This document shows positions 17,342-25,452 of a stretch of 64,000 nucleotides of DNA, piece by piece. This DNA comes from UBA4416 sp963422675. GTDB lineage: Bacteria > Bacteroidota > Bacteroidia > B-17B0 > Aurantibacillaceae. Below the pieces are notes generated by a model, which did not search any database, was not told the DNA's origin, and worked only from the letters and a program-made list of their open reading frames with translations. The stretch's first letter is position 1; the number at the start of each line of letters is the position of its first letter. The position numbers were made by a program, and so were the translations under genes. The stretch lies in assembly GCA_963422675.2 (NCBI GenBank), contig CAXVYS010000021.1, forward strand, positions 124,001 to 188,000. Direction: 5' to 3'.

Positions 17342-19540
17342 ATGGAAATTGATATAGAAGCAGAAAAAAAAGAAATATTACACCGTTACAAGAATTTAAT
17401 TAAGGCCTGTAAAAGACGACTGGAAAAAGGGGATAATGAAATTATCCGAAAAGCATTTGAAGTGGCTGTGGAAGCCCACAAAGAAATGCGTCGTAAGTCG
17501 GGAGAACCTTATATCTACCATCCTATTGCCGTTGCACAGATTTGTGCCGAAGAAATTGGTTTGGGAACCACCGCTATTGTATGTGCCCTGTTGCATGATA
17601 CGGTGGAGGATACAGAAATTACCCTGGAAGATGTAAAAGGGATGTTTGGTGAAAAAGTAGCACAGATCATTGATGGATTAACTAAGATTTCAGGTGTATT
17701 TGATCAAACCTCTTCCATACAGGCCGAGAATTTCAGAAAAATGCTCTTAACCCTTTCCGAAGATGTAAGGGTTATTTTAATTAAGCTGGCAGACAGGTTG
17801 CATAATATGCGCACGCTCGATCACATGAAGCGTGATAAGCAAATGAAAATTGCCGGTGAAACACTTTACCTGTATGCACCATTAGCCCACCGTTTGGGCT
17901 TAAATGCCATTAAATCGGAACTGGAAGATCTTGGATTAAAATATACCAATGAAGACTGGTTTAACGATATTGTCAGAAGATTAGCGGAAACAGAAGTTGC
18001 CAGAAAAAAATTCATTAAAAACTTTATTGATCCCTTAAATGATATTCTAAAAGAACAGGGATTCAAATTTAAAATATACGGAAGGCCGAAATCCATTTAT
18101 TCCATTTATAATAAAATTAAAAATAAAGGAGTTCCTTTCGATGAGATTTATGACCTCTTTGCGATTCGTATTGTTATTGATACGGCCCTCGATAAAGAGA
18201 AAGCCGATTGCTGGAAAATTTATTCCATTATTACCGATTTTTATCATCCTAACCCCGATAGGCTAAGAGACTGGATTTCCACACCGAAGAGTAATGGTTA
18301 CGAAAGTTTGCACACCACCGTTATGGGTCCAGAAGGGAAATGGGTAGAAGTACAGATCCGTACCGTTCGTATGGACGACCTGGCCGAAATGGGCTATGCC
18401 GCACATTGGAAGTATAAAGATGCTGCTGCAGAAAAAGAAAGTAACCTCGAAAACTGGTTGCGTCGGATTCGTGAAATGCTGGATAATCCTGATCCAAATG
18501 CCCTGGAGTTTATAGACGATTTTAAATTGAATTTATTTGCCGACGAAATTTTTGTATTTACTCCTAAAGGAGAAATGAAAACCTTGCCGGTTACCGCCAC
18601 AGCACTTGATTTTGCATTTGAGATCCATACTAAAGTAGGGGAGCATTGCATCGGCGCAAAAGTAAATCATAAATTAGTTCCTTTAAGTTATCAGTTAAAA
18701 AGCGGCGATCAGATAGAGATCTTAACGTCTACCAAACAAACACCAAAAGAAGACTGGATTGGCTACGTCGTAACAGCAAGGGCGAAATCTAAAATTAAGA
18801 GTGCCTTAAAAGAAACACGGCGTAAAATTGGTGAAGAAGGAAAAGAATTACTGGAGAAGAAATTTTACAAATGTAAACTGGATTATACCTTACAGAACGT
18901 TAATGAATTTGTAGCCTTTTTAAAATTACCCTCTTCCGGAGAGTTATTTTACCGTACCGCTTTAGGTAATGTGGATGTAAAAGAAATTAAAGAATTTGTA
19001 GAATTTAAACATCATCCTGAACGGTTTAAACCTAAAAAGAAAGAAAATAAAATTGAAGAGTTGGTAACTCACGTGAGAGGAAGCTCTGATATGTTGGTGA
19101 TCGGTGATGATATGCAAAAGTTGGATTATGGCTTATCACCTTGCTGTAGCCCCATTCCCGGTGATGATGTATTTGGATTTGTAACCGTGAATGAAGGAAT
19201 TAAAATACACAGGGTCAATTGTCCTAATGCGGTGAAACTACTATCTAACTACGCTTACAGGGTTGTAAAAGCAAAATGGAATCACGATCATTTAATTTCA
19301 TTTCTGGCGGGGATTAAAATTATGGGTACCGATGAAATTGGCTTGGTAAACAACATTACTAAAATCATTTCCAGCCAGTTAAGTATTAACATGCGTTCCA
19401 TTAGTTTTGATACAGAAGATGGTATCTTTGAAGGTACCATTATGGTATTTGTACACGATGCAAAACATTTGAACAACTTAATAAGTAATTTGTTGAAAGT
19501 AAAAGGAGTTACAAACGTGGTACGGATTGATAATAATTAA
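17342..19540 (+). CDS. rsh: Bifunctional (p)ppGpp synthetase/hydrolase (RelA/SpoT homologue)
   Basis: The protein (about 732 residues) has the full long-RSH order: HD hydrolase domain with IYHPIAVAQICAEE and LLHDTVEDTE (H85/D86), synthetase domain with GRPKSIYSIYNKI and AIRIVID, TGS domain (FVFTPKGEMKTLP), a conserved-cysteine domain (GLSPCCSPIPGDD, HRVNCPNA) and a C-terminal ACT domain. Both active sites look intact, so it should make and degrade the stringent-response alarmone. The frame is open from 17258, but the upstream part is not family-like. I take the ATG at 17342; the ATG at 17321 is an alternative. A Fur gene follows after 17 bases. Confidence 0.93.
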   Translation: MEIDIEAEKKEILHRYKNLIKACKRRLEKGDNEIIRKAFEVAVEAHKEMRRKSGEPYIYHPIAVAQICAEEIGLGTTAIVCALLHDTVEDTEITLEDVKGMFGEKVAQIIDGLTKISGVFDQTSSIQAENFRKMLLTLSEDVRVILIKLADRLHNMRTLDHMKRDKQMKIAGETLYLYAPLAHRLGLNAIKSELEDLGLKYTNEDWFNDIVRRLAETEVARKKFIKNFIDPLNDILKEQGFKFKIYGRPKSIYSIYNKIKNKGVPFDEIYDLFAIRIVIDTALDKEKADCWKIYSIITDFYHPNPDRLRDWISTPKSNGYESLHTTVMGPEGKWVEVQIRTVRMDDLAEMGYAAHWKYKDAAAEKESNLENWLRRIREMLDNPDPNALEFIDDFKLNLFADEIFVFTPKGEMKTLPVTATALDFAFEIHTKVGEHCIGAKVNHKLVPLSYQLKSGDQIEILTSTKQTPKEDWIGYVVTARAKSKIKSALKETRRKIGEEGKELLEKKFYKCKLDYTLQNVNEFVAFLKLPSSGELFYRTALGNVDVKEIKEFVEFKHHPERFKPKKKENKIEELVTHVRGSSDMLVIGDDMQKLDYGLSPCCSPIPGDDVFGFVTVNEGIKIHRVNCPNAVKLLSNYAYRVVKAKWNHDHLISFLAGIKIMGTDEIGLVNNITKIISSQLSINMRSISFDTEDGIFEGTIMVFVHDAKHLNNLISNLLKVKGVTNVVRIDNN

Positions 19541-19557
19541 AAAAGAGGAAAAGGACA

Positions 19558-20040
19558 ATGACACAAGAGACAAAAGAAGCGGTTGAGAAAATACTGACGG
19601 ATTACCTCGAAAAAAACAAGCATCGTAAAACATCCGAACGCTTTGCTATATTGAATGAAATTTATTCACATGACGGACACTTTGATATTGAAGGCCTGTA
19701 TGTGATGATGAAAAATAAAAAGTACCGTGTAAGCCGCGCCACTTTATACAATAATATCGAATTATTATTGGAAGCGGGTTTGGTGATTAAACACCAGTTT
19801 GGTAAAAATTTAGCCCAGTTCGAAAAAGCCTATAAGTTTAAACAACACGATCATTTAATTTGTAGTGATTGCGAAAAGGTATTTGAATTTTGTGATCCAC
19901 GCATCATGCAAATACAAAAAATGGCGGAGAATATGCTCAATTTCGATGTGTTTCACCATTCGTTAAACTTCTTTGCCAAATGCAGAGGGCTTAAAGAGAA
20001 TGGGACTTGCGAGCATAAACACCCAAATAAAGCCCTATAG
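19558..20040 (+). CDS. Fur-family metal- or peroxide-responsive repressor
   Basis: The 160-residue protein has the Fur winged helix (RKTSERFAILNEIY, then VSRATLYNNIELLLEAGL) and the dimerisation domain with HDHLICSDCEKVFEF. The CSDC pair and the C-terminal CRGLKENGTCEHKH provide structural zinc ligands, and the HDGHFD segment supplies regulatory-site residues. The sequence does not decide between Fur, PerR and Zur. It lies 17 bases after the rsh gene, so the two are probably co-transcribed, which would link metal or oxidative control with the stringent response. Confidence 0.9.
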   Translation: MTQETKEAVEKILTDYLEKNKHRKTSERFAILNEIYSHDGHFDIEGLYVMMKNKKYRVSRATLYNNIELLLEAGLVIKHQFGKNLAQFEKAYKFKQHDHLICSDCEKVFEFCDPRIMQIQKMAENMLNFDVFHHSLNFFAKCRGLKENGTCEHKHPNKAL

Positions 20041-20088
20041 GTTATTTGTTGATTTTTTTGTAATTTAGTAATCAAATTAGTATGTGTT

Positions 20089-20433
20089 ATGGTGTTCGAA
20101 TATAATATTTCAGAAGAAAATAACTGCCAGATACTTAAGTTGAGTGGCGAGTTAATAGATAAACATCAGGCTATTGATTTGATTAAATCAATAGATGAAT
20201 TAATAGACACCGATAAAAATAAGTGGGCTATTGATTTGTCCGATTTAAAATACATGAATAGTAGCGGCTTAAATGTGCTGATTCAGATCTTAACCAAAAC
20301 CCGCAACAAAGGAGGGGAAAGCGTGATCTTCAATGTAAGTAAAAAAGTAAACGAATTATTGGTGATCACTAAGCTTAACACCTTGTTTAAAGTATCCGAA
20401 ACCAAAGCGGAGGCTTTTTCCAAATTAACCTGA
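20089..20433 (+). CDS. STAS-domain protein (anti-sigma-factor antagonist-like)
   Basis: This single-domain STAS protein of 114 residues is like SpoIIAA/RsbV. The conserved phospho-acceptor region is DLSDLKYMNSSGLNVLIQI, where the serine of NSSG is the likely kinase target. Such proteins sequester an anti-sigma factor or kinase when unphosphorylated. No partner kinase, phosphatase or sigma factor is found in the window. In Bacteroidota single STAS proteins of this kind are common and mostly uncharacterised. The gene lies 48 bases after the Fur gene. Confidence 0.85.
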   Translation: MVFEYNISEENNCQILKLSGELIDKHQAIDLIKSIDELIDTDKNKWAIDLSDLKYMNSSGLNVLIQILTKTRNKGGESVIFNVSKKVNELLVITKLNTLFKVSETKAEAFSKLT

Positions 20434-20466
20434 TTTTATTTTTCCGTTAATTATAATACGTGGTAA

Positions 20467-21801
20467 ATGCCTGTATATAGTTTTAAAACAAAAGCAGGCT
20501 ACCTTACCCTGTGTTTTTTAATGCTCTGCATTTACGCTAAAGCCCAGGGAATTGTAAAAGGAACTATTACTGACGAAAAAAACAAACCGTTGGTTAATGC
20601 CATTATTATTTATAATGGACAAAACAGTAAGCTCAATACTAATGCCGGGTTTGAGATCAAAACAGTAAGAGCAGGAGAGATTATAACGATAAAATCGCTG
20701 GGTTATTATGATACAAGCCTTGTAACGACTCATATAACAGACACCATACATTATACGGTTAAACTGAGGGTAAAACCATTACAACTCAACGAAGTGGTTG
20801 TTTTTGATAATAGAATCATAAAACAGATCAATCCTTATAAAGCCGATTTTATTTTGGATTTTGAATTATTGCCCAATCATACAATCGTAGAATTATTATC
20901 GTCGAATCATTTATTATACATTGATGATGTCGATGAAAAGACCAGAAATGTAAAAACTATTGTAAAAGACATTCAAAAACTGAATACGCTTCCTGTTGAT
21001 AATTTACTGCACCTGCTTAATGAAACCAAGGCTTATAGCTGTGCCTTCGTGAACGATTCGGCTAAAGTAACGGAGGATGATTATACCAACGTTAAATGGA
21101 TCCTTAATAATGTAGAGGCAGATGTGGGCGATAGTTATTATATCAGAAGGTATAAAGAGTTGAATCAGACAATAGGTTTTTTTAGAATACATGATGGCCG
21201 GGCATTAATGCTGAAAGAAATTTCTAATGCAGACAGAGTATACGCTGTAAAAACACATGCAAAAATTACAAATCGCATGGTAGCTAAATTAGACAGTATC
21301 AATGATAAAAAAGGAAACCTGGGTGGTGTGATGGGAGATGATATGCAATGCCAGCTCCGTGCTGAACGCGATGCTTTAAGAAGTTCATGGATCCAGGAAA
21401 AATTTTATGACGCTCCTTCTTACAATATTTTAAAAGAAATAAAAGACAGTATCTTTATTTTTGCCCATGATATCGATTCTATTCTGGTATTTACAAAAGA
21501 AGGCAGGCTGGTAAGAGGCTCATATATTGATTACCACCATTTGAAACCATGGGACAAACAAATCATTATTAATAAAGAAAAAACCAAAGCCTATGGTAAG
21601 TTCAAGGATAAGTCGGGAATGTATATTTCAGAAATTGATCTGAAAACAGGTAAACTGATGCTGCCTTTCTTTTATATCGAAAAGCAATTCCCTTCTAAAA
21701 TAGAAATACAGGATAATACCATCTACTTTATGGCTAAACAACCCGATGGAATAGGAAATAGCCTGTATAAATTAAAAATGACCGATTCTTCCCGGTATTG
21801 A
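20467..21801 (+). CDS. Secreted protein with carboxypeptidase-regulatory-like domain, function unknown
   Basis: The 444-residue protein has a signal peptide ending near AKAQG. A CarboxypepD_reg-like beta-sandwich follows (IVKGTITDEKNKPLVNAI, about residues 30-105). The remaining 330 residues contain repeated short beta strands with a [I/V]FDHD-type pattern, suggesting a beta-propeller. It is clearly paralogous to the minus-strand gene at 39095-40426: same architecture, same length, and the alignable stretches IKDSIFIFAHDIDSIL / IKDTICVFDHYKNQLF and GMYISEIDLKTGK / HKYIKQISLQNGK. No catalytic motif is visible. It should be located in the periplasm or on the surface. Confidence 0.72.
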   Translation: MPVYSFKTKAGYLTLCFLMLCIYAKAQGIVKGTITDEKNKPLVNAIIIYNGQNSKLNTNAGFEIKTVRAGEIITIKSLGYYDTSLVTTHITDTIHYTVKLRVKPLQLNEVVVFDNRIIKQINPYKADFILDFELLPNHTIVELLSSNHLLYIDDVDEKTRNVKTIVKDIQKLNTLPVDNLLHLLNETKAYSCAFVNDSAKVTEDDYTNVKWILNNVEADVGDSYYIRRYKELNQTIGFFRIHDGRALMLKEISNADRVYAVKTHAKITNRMVAKLDSINDKKGNLGGVMGDDMQCQLRAERDALRSSWIQEKFYDAPSYNILKEIKDSIFIFAHDIDSILVFTKEGRLVRGSYIDYHHLKPWDKQIIINKEKTKAYGKFKDKSGMYISEIDLKTGKLMLPFFYIEKQFPSKIEIQDNTIYFMAKQPDGIGNSLYKLKMTDSSRY

Positions 21802-21848
21802 TTTTATGTTTAAGATAGTGTATCAGAAGAATACAGAATTAAACATTT

Positions 21849-21922
21849 GTCGTTCCGAACTCGATTTGGAATCTCATTAGATGCTGAATCATTCCGATAG
21901 CTATCGGAATTAGCATGACATC
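21849..21922. repeat. Dispersed intergenic repeat with a perfect 20-bp palindrome
   Basis: The stretch GTCGTTCCGAACTCGATTTG..., continuing to AGATGCTGAAT...AGCATGACA, has the form of the intergenic hairpin element repeated in many Bacteroidota genomes (NTCATTCCGAA... / ...AGCATGACA). Inside it, ATTCCGATAGCTATCGGAAT at 21891-21910 is a perfect palindrome. Only one copy is in this window, so the repeat status is from memory of such elements. It could act as a terminator or mRNA-end structure for the convergent genes on either side. Confidence 0.55.
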
Positions 21923-21979
21923 TGTTTTTTTGTCTTTGTCAGGCCGAAGTTTCCACCTAATTCTGATACAACGATATGT

Positions 21980-22447
21980 TTAATAGTTCAATTGTTTCTT
22001 CAAAGCAATTTCATTACAGGCTTTATAAACCATTTGGAAAACATCTTCAAAGCCTTCATCTCCGCCAAAGTAGGGATCGGGTACTTCTAAATTTTTATGG
22101 GGATAGGTTGCGTTTAATAACAGATCCACTTTTGCTTTTTGAGATTCATTTTTCGCAAGGGCTAACACCGTGCTCAAATTACTTCGATCCATCACATATA
22201 TTTTATCAAACGTATCAAAGTCAGACACTCTAAATTGCCTGGCAATTAATTTACTTAAATCAACTTGGTGTTTTGCGGCATTGGCAATCGTTCGTTTATC
22301 GGGATGTTCGCCAACGTGGTAATTGGAAGTCCCTGCCGAATCTATTTCTATGTTTAATGTATTATCAGCAATCAGTTTTAACATAATACCTTCCGCTAAA
22401 GGCGAACGGCAAATGTTTCCAAGGCAAACCATTAAGATCTTTTCCAT
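21980..22447 (-). CDS. Low-molecular-weight protein-tyrosine phosphatase
   Basis: The 155-residue protein starts with the active-site loop MVCLGNICRSPLAEG, in which C8 is the nucleophile and R14 binds phosphate. The general acid is the Asp of VPDPYFGG near the C-terminus. The size and both motifs are typical of the family. In bacteria these enzymes often regulate capsule and exopolysaccharide export by dephosphorylating tyrosine kinases, but no such kinase gene is in the window. It lies downstream of the YbjN-like and class IV aminotransferase genes in a three-gene minus-strand unit. Confidence 0.92.
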   Translation of the reverse strand: MEKILMVCLGNICRSPLAEGIMLKLIADNTLNIEIDSAGTSNYHVGEHPDKRTIANAAKHQVDLSKLIARQFRVSDFDTFDKIYVMDRSNLSTVLALAKNESQKAKVDLLLNATYPHKNLEVPDPYFGGDEGFEDVFQMVYKACNEIALKKQLNY

Positions 22448-22489
22448 GTTTAGTTTCTTTCAGTGTTTTGTGTGTAAAGATGTGTTCGA

Positions 22490-22876
22490 TTAAGCCGGAA
22501 CAAATTCGCTTTTTTCTGCATAAAAAGCAGTTTTTGTTAAAAGCATTACAATCGTATCTTTCGTTAAGGTAGTTGCTTCCGTAGTATGCTTTAAAAAAAC
22601 AGAGTCTTCCATTACGGCATAAGCCAGCGAACTCAAGCCATAATTTTTTTGAAGCAGGTGCAACATAAATCCTTCTTTATGTTCCGGTGGTAAACCGCAT
22701 AAAGGGCAAACGATTTGAAACAGAAATTGATTTTCCTGTTCCCATACATCTACCATGATATCAAACTTTCCTTTTTTTAAGTTCCATTGTCCGGGCTGTT
22801 CGCCACGGATCTCTTCTACATTTAATCCTAAAGCAACAATGGCTTCATCTACTAATTTATAACAATTCTCAAGCAT
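22490..22876 (-). CDS. YbjN-like small protein
   Basis: This 128-residue protein has alternating beta strands and helices that resemble the YbjN/type III chaperone-like fold: WNLKKGKFDIMVDVWEQENQFLFQIVCPL, then a helical end. It contains one CPLC pair. Neither catalytic residues nor a signal peptide are visible, so it is probably a cytoplasmic binding protein. It lies five bases from the class IV aminotransferase gene, suggesting one transcript. The family assignment is based on overall pattern and is not certain. Confidence 0.55.
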   Translation of the reverse strand: MLENCYKLVDEAIVALGLNVEEIRGEQPGQWNLKKGKFDIMVDVWEQENQFLFQIVCPLCGLPPEHKEGFMLHLLQKNYGLSSLAYAVMEDSVFLKHTTEATTLTKDTIVMLLTKTAFYAEKSEFVPA

Positions 22877-22881
22877 GCAAT

Positions 22882-23724
22882 TTAGATCAATTCGTTTAAT
22901 TTTTCTGTAAAAAATACAGCAGTTCTGTTGGTGTAAAATTTGTTTTTAAACTGGCCAATCCATTGTACACCCTTAATGGCATTGGTTAAAAATAATTCGT
23001 CTCCGTTGGTTAACGTATGTACGGTTAAAGGTTGTTCAAATACCAGGATTTTATGTTGTTTGGCAATTTCCAAAATTTGTTTTCGCATCACGCCATCTAC
23101 ACAGCCTTCAGTAATAGGGGAGGTGTATAGTACGCCGTTTTTAATTACAAAAATATTTGAGCTGATGGCTTCGATAATATTTCCAAGGTCATTGATCAAT
23201 AAGCAATCATCCAGACGCAGAGAGGTTTTGGTTAAGCCTGCCATAACGTATAACAATGCACTCCCCGATTTTATATTAGAGATCTTATTAATCGACTTTT
23301 TTATTTCAGCATATACATCCACCCATAAGCCTTTTTGATTAATGGTATAACCACTGGTTTCAAGAGGTTCGCATTCTATTAAAAAAGAAATATCATTTGT
23401 AAGAGGAGTGTAAAATCCGCCTTCATTTCTAAAAACAGTTAAACGGATGCGGGCGTCGGAGGTTAATTTGTTTTTTTCAATCAACTCAGCAATCAAATGC
23501 TCAATGTTAGCCGTGGTAAATTCAGCGGGGACATTCATCCGGAGTGTAGTCATTCCCAGTTTAATGCGCTTTACATGGTCCATTAAAAACAAGGCTTTTC
23601 CTTTACTCCAGCGAATGCTCTCAAATAAAGAGTCGCCATACCTGAATGCTCTGTTGGCAAAGCTTACAGCCGGCTCATATAAGCTAATGAGATGGCCATT
23701 GTATATACAGTAAGTGTCGAGCAT
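22882..23724 (-). CDS. Aminotransferase class IV (BCAT/aminodeoxychorismate lyase-like)
   Basis: This 280-residue fold-type IV PLP enzyme has its Schiff-base lysine at K152 in SNIKSGSALLYV and the cofactor-contacting glutamate at E185 in NIIEAISSNIFVIKNG. The TSPITEGCVDGVMRKQIL segment binds the cofactor phosphate. The length fits 4-amino-4-deoxychorismate lyase or D-amino-acid aminotransferase better than full-length branched-chain aminotransferase, but activity cannot be decided from the motifs. It leads a three-gene minus-strand unit with the YbjN-like and phosphatase genes. Its ATG at 23724 lies 18 bases after a TACCTTTA promoter-like element. Confidence 0.85.
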   Translation of the reverse strand: MLDTYCIYNGHLISLYEPAVSFANRAFRYGDSLFESIRWSKGKALFLMDHVKRIKLGMTTLRMNVPAEFTTANIEHLIAELIEKNKLTSDARIRLTVFRNEGGFYTPLTNDISFLIECEPLETSGYTINQKGLWVDVYAEIKKSINKISNIKSGSALLYVMAGLTKTSLRLDDCLLINDLGNIIEAISSNIFVIKNGVLYTSPITEGCVDGVMRKQILEIAKQHKILVFEQPLTVHTLTNGDELFLTNAIKGVQWIGQFKNKFYTNRTAVFFTEKLNELI

Positions 23725-23741
23725 TGAAGGTTAAAACGCTA

Positions 23742-23749
23742 TAAAGGTA
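23742..23749 (-). promoter_or_regulatory. Near-consensus -7 element TACCTTTA
   Basis: On the minus strand TACCTTTA differs from TAnnTTTG only in the last base. It would start transcription near 23735, about eleven bases before the class IV aminotransferase ATG. Confidence 0.35.
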
Positions 23750-23947
23750 TGAATTTTACTATAGAATGGTAAAACTTAAAACATTTAAGGATTATTAAGA
23801 AAAATTAGTTGTGTATTTTAATAATCTAGGATAGATATGTAAGCCACTATGCATTATTACATACCTTGATAATTCATCAAGGAAAAAGATAGGAGAAAAT
23901 AAATTGCTATTGAATTCAGACATTATTCTACAATATTATCAGTAAAA

Positions 23948-24988
23948 TTATTTCCCGGCAATCTGTAAAAGTGTTTGTACCCACTTATCGGGAGAAATAC
24001 TTTTTGAGTAGCTATTAGACAATTCCCCCATTTGAACAAGCTCCTGATCCGTAAGAGAAATTATTTTTTTCAGCTTGTCTTTGATGTCAGCTATATTTTC
24101 CGCTTCAAATACAAACCCGTTTTTTCCTTCTTTTAAAAAGGCATCTTTAGCACCAACCTTATTACTTAACAGCAATGGAAATCCCGAAGCGACAAATTCA
24201 TGCACCACTACGCCCCAGGGCTCAAATCTACTGGGCAGGATAAACACGCCGGTTTGTTTGGTATAATCCGCAAGATCTTTTGGCTGAACAAATCCAAAAT
24301 GCCTGATCTTTGGATGCTGCACAGGTTCAATATCACCAATGCCTAAACACCACAACTCCCATTCATTTGGATGTTCTTCCTGGAGTGTTATAAAGGCCTG
24401 CCAAAGCTCTTTAATGCCCTTAAATTCATAGTAACGGCCAACGTATAAGAATTTTTTTGGAAAGTGCTCCTGCTTCAACTGTTGCTGACTTTTATACACT
24501 GAATTAAAATAGTTAAGATCGCAACTATAAAAACCTTCATGAATGGTTTCAGACTTAAATCCAAGATTAAGGACATAGGTTCTTTGTATATTACCCGGAA
24601 CCCAGGCATGTGAAAATATATTTAAGAGTGTAAACCGGCTGATAATTGTTGCCAGCCTTTGTTTAAAAGACCCTGTCCAATGGGTATCACAGGTCATTAC
24701 CGTGGGAATTTTCTTAAAAAAAGATTTACTTATTTTCAGGTAATCTTTATCGATCCAGCCACTGCAAATAATAACTGTGGGCTGTATATCATGAATTAAC
24801 TGTGTTAACTGAGGTAAGCTATAATCCGACTTGTTATAAAGCTTTAAGTTGGAATTGATCTCAAATTTAAACGGAGCTTCTTTATTTACCGGCCATCGAA
24901 CAATATGTACTTCGCCATGAGCGGTTAACTGATTGCAGCATGCTAAAAAATACTCCGCAATTTCCGTATATAAAAAAACGAATTTCAT
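23948..24988 (-). CDS. Glycosyltransferase family 4/1
   Basis: The 346-residue GT-B protein shows KKFLYVGRYYEFKGIKELW at the start of the C-terminal domain and GVFILPSRFEPWGVVVHEF, with the E-x7-E pair of GT4 enzymes, near residue 255. It lies far from both polysaccharide loci, downstream of ribosomal L31 and separated from it by a strong terminator, so it is expressed on its own. It may add a core or accessory sugar; donor and acceptor are unknown. The ATG at 24988 is the natural start (MKFVFLYTEIAEYF). A 223-base stretch between it and the class IV aminotransferase gene holds nothing recognisable. Confidence 0.85.
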   Translation of the reverse strand: MKFVFLYTEIAEYFLACCNQLTAHGEVHIVRWPVNKEAPFKFEINSNLKLYNKSDYSLPQLTQLIHDIQPTVIICSGWIDKDYLKISKSFFKKIPTVMTCDTHWTGSFKQRLATIISRFTLLNIFSHAWVPGNIQRTYVLNLGFKSETIHEGFYSCDLNYFNSVYKSQQQLKQEHFPKKFLYVGRYYEFKGIKELWQAFITLQEEHPNEWELWCLGIGDIEPVQHPKIRHFGFVQPKDLADYTKQTGVFILPSRFEPWGVVVHEFVASGFPLLLSNKVGAKDAFLKEGKNGFVFEAENIADIKDKLKKIISLTDQELVQMGELSNSYSKSISPDKWVQTLLQIAGK

Positions 24989-25010
24989 GTGTGGCTAATG
25001 TACTGAATAA

Positions 25011-25044
25011 AAAAATCCAACAACCATAAGGCCGTTGGATTTTT
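25011..25044 (-). terminator. Rho-independent terminator of the L31 gene
   Basis: The arms AAAAATCCAAC and GTTGGATTTTT are perfectly complementary around a twelve-base loop (25011-25021 with 25034-25044), with T/A runs at both ends. It lies 23 bases after the L31 stop on the minus strand and before the next minus gene. Confidence 0.85.
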
Positions 25045-25066
25045 TATTAAAATAATATGATGAATA

Positions 25067-25318
25067 TTAAGATTTTTTAGAGTAACGCGTTTTGAATTTG
25101 TCAATACGTCCTGCTGTATCTACCAACATTTGTTTTCCTGTGTAAAAAGGATGAGATGTCATAGAGATATCTAATTTTATTAATGGATATTCAACACCAT
25201 CTTCATGAGTAATTGTATCTTTAGTATCTGCACAAGATTTAGTTAAAAAAGTGTAACCGTTAGACATATCTTTAAATACAACTAATCTGTAATTTTCAGG
25301 ATGAATTTCTGCTTTCAT
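25067..25318 (-). CDS. rpmE2: 50S ribosomal protein L31 type B
   Basis: The 83-residue protein has the type B L31 sequence MKAEIHPENYRLVVFKD, followed by SHPFYTGKQMLVDTAGRIDKF. The zinc-binding CxxC pairs of type A L31 are missing, as is usual for the zinc-independent form. It is a component of the large ribosomal subunit near the central protuberance. It stands alone, with its own promoter (TATCTTTG at 25358-25365 and TTG at 25384-25386) and its own terminator. In other bacteria type B L31 is often induced by zinc limitation through Zur; no operator could be identified here. Confidence 0.97.
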   Translation of the reverse strand: MKAEIHPENYRLVVFKDMSNGYTFLTKSCADTKDTITHEDGVEYPLIKLDISMTSHPFYTGKQMLVDTAGRIDKFKTRYSKKS

Positions 25319-25357
25319 TTTATATTCTATTAAATAATTTCAAAAAATTTTGGAACG

Positions 25358-25386
25358 CAAAGATAGTAAAATTTTATATACTACAA
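25358..25386 (-). promoter_or_regulatory. Promoter of rpmE2: TTG-N18-TATCTTTG
   Basis: On the minus strand TATCTTTG (25358-25365) matches the -7 consensus exactly and TTG (25384-25386) lies 18 bases upstream, a near-ideal spacing for Bacteroidota primary-sigma promoters. The leader would be about 33 bases long. Confidence 0.75.
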
Positions 25387-25437
25387 GTGTTTTTTTCTAA
25401 AAACAATATTATTTCTTCTAATTCGTTATTAAAAGTA

Positions 25438-25445
25438 TAAATTTG
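25438..25445 (+). promoter_or_regulatory. -7 element TAAATTTG for the beta-helix lipoprotein gene
   Basis: This exact match to TAnnTTTG ends seven bases before the ATG at 25453, so the mRNA would be leaderless or have only one or two leader bases. No -33 TTG is evident. Confidence 0.5.
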
Positions 25446-25452
25446 CCCTCAT

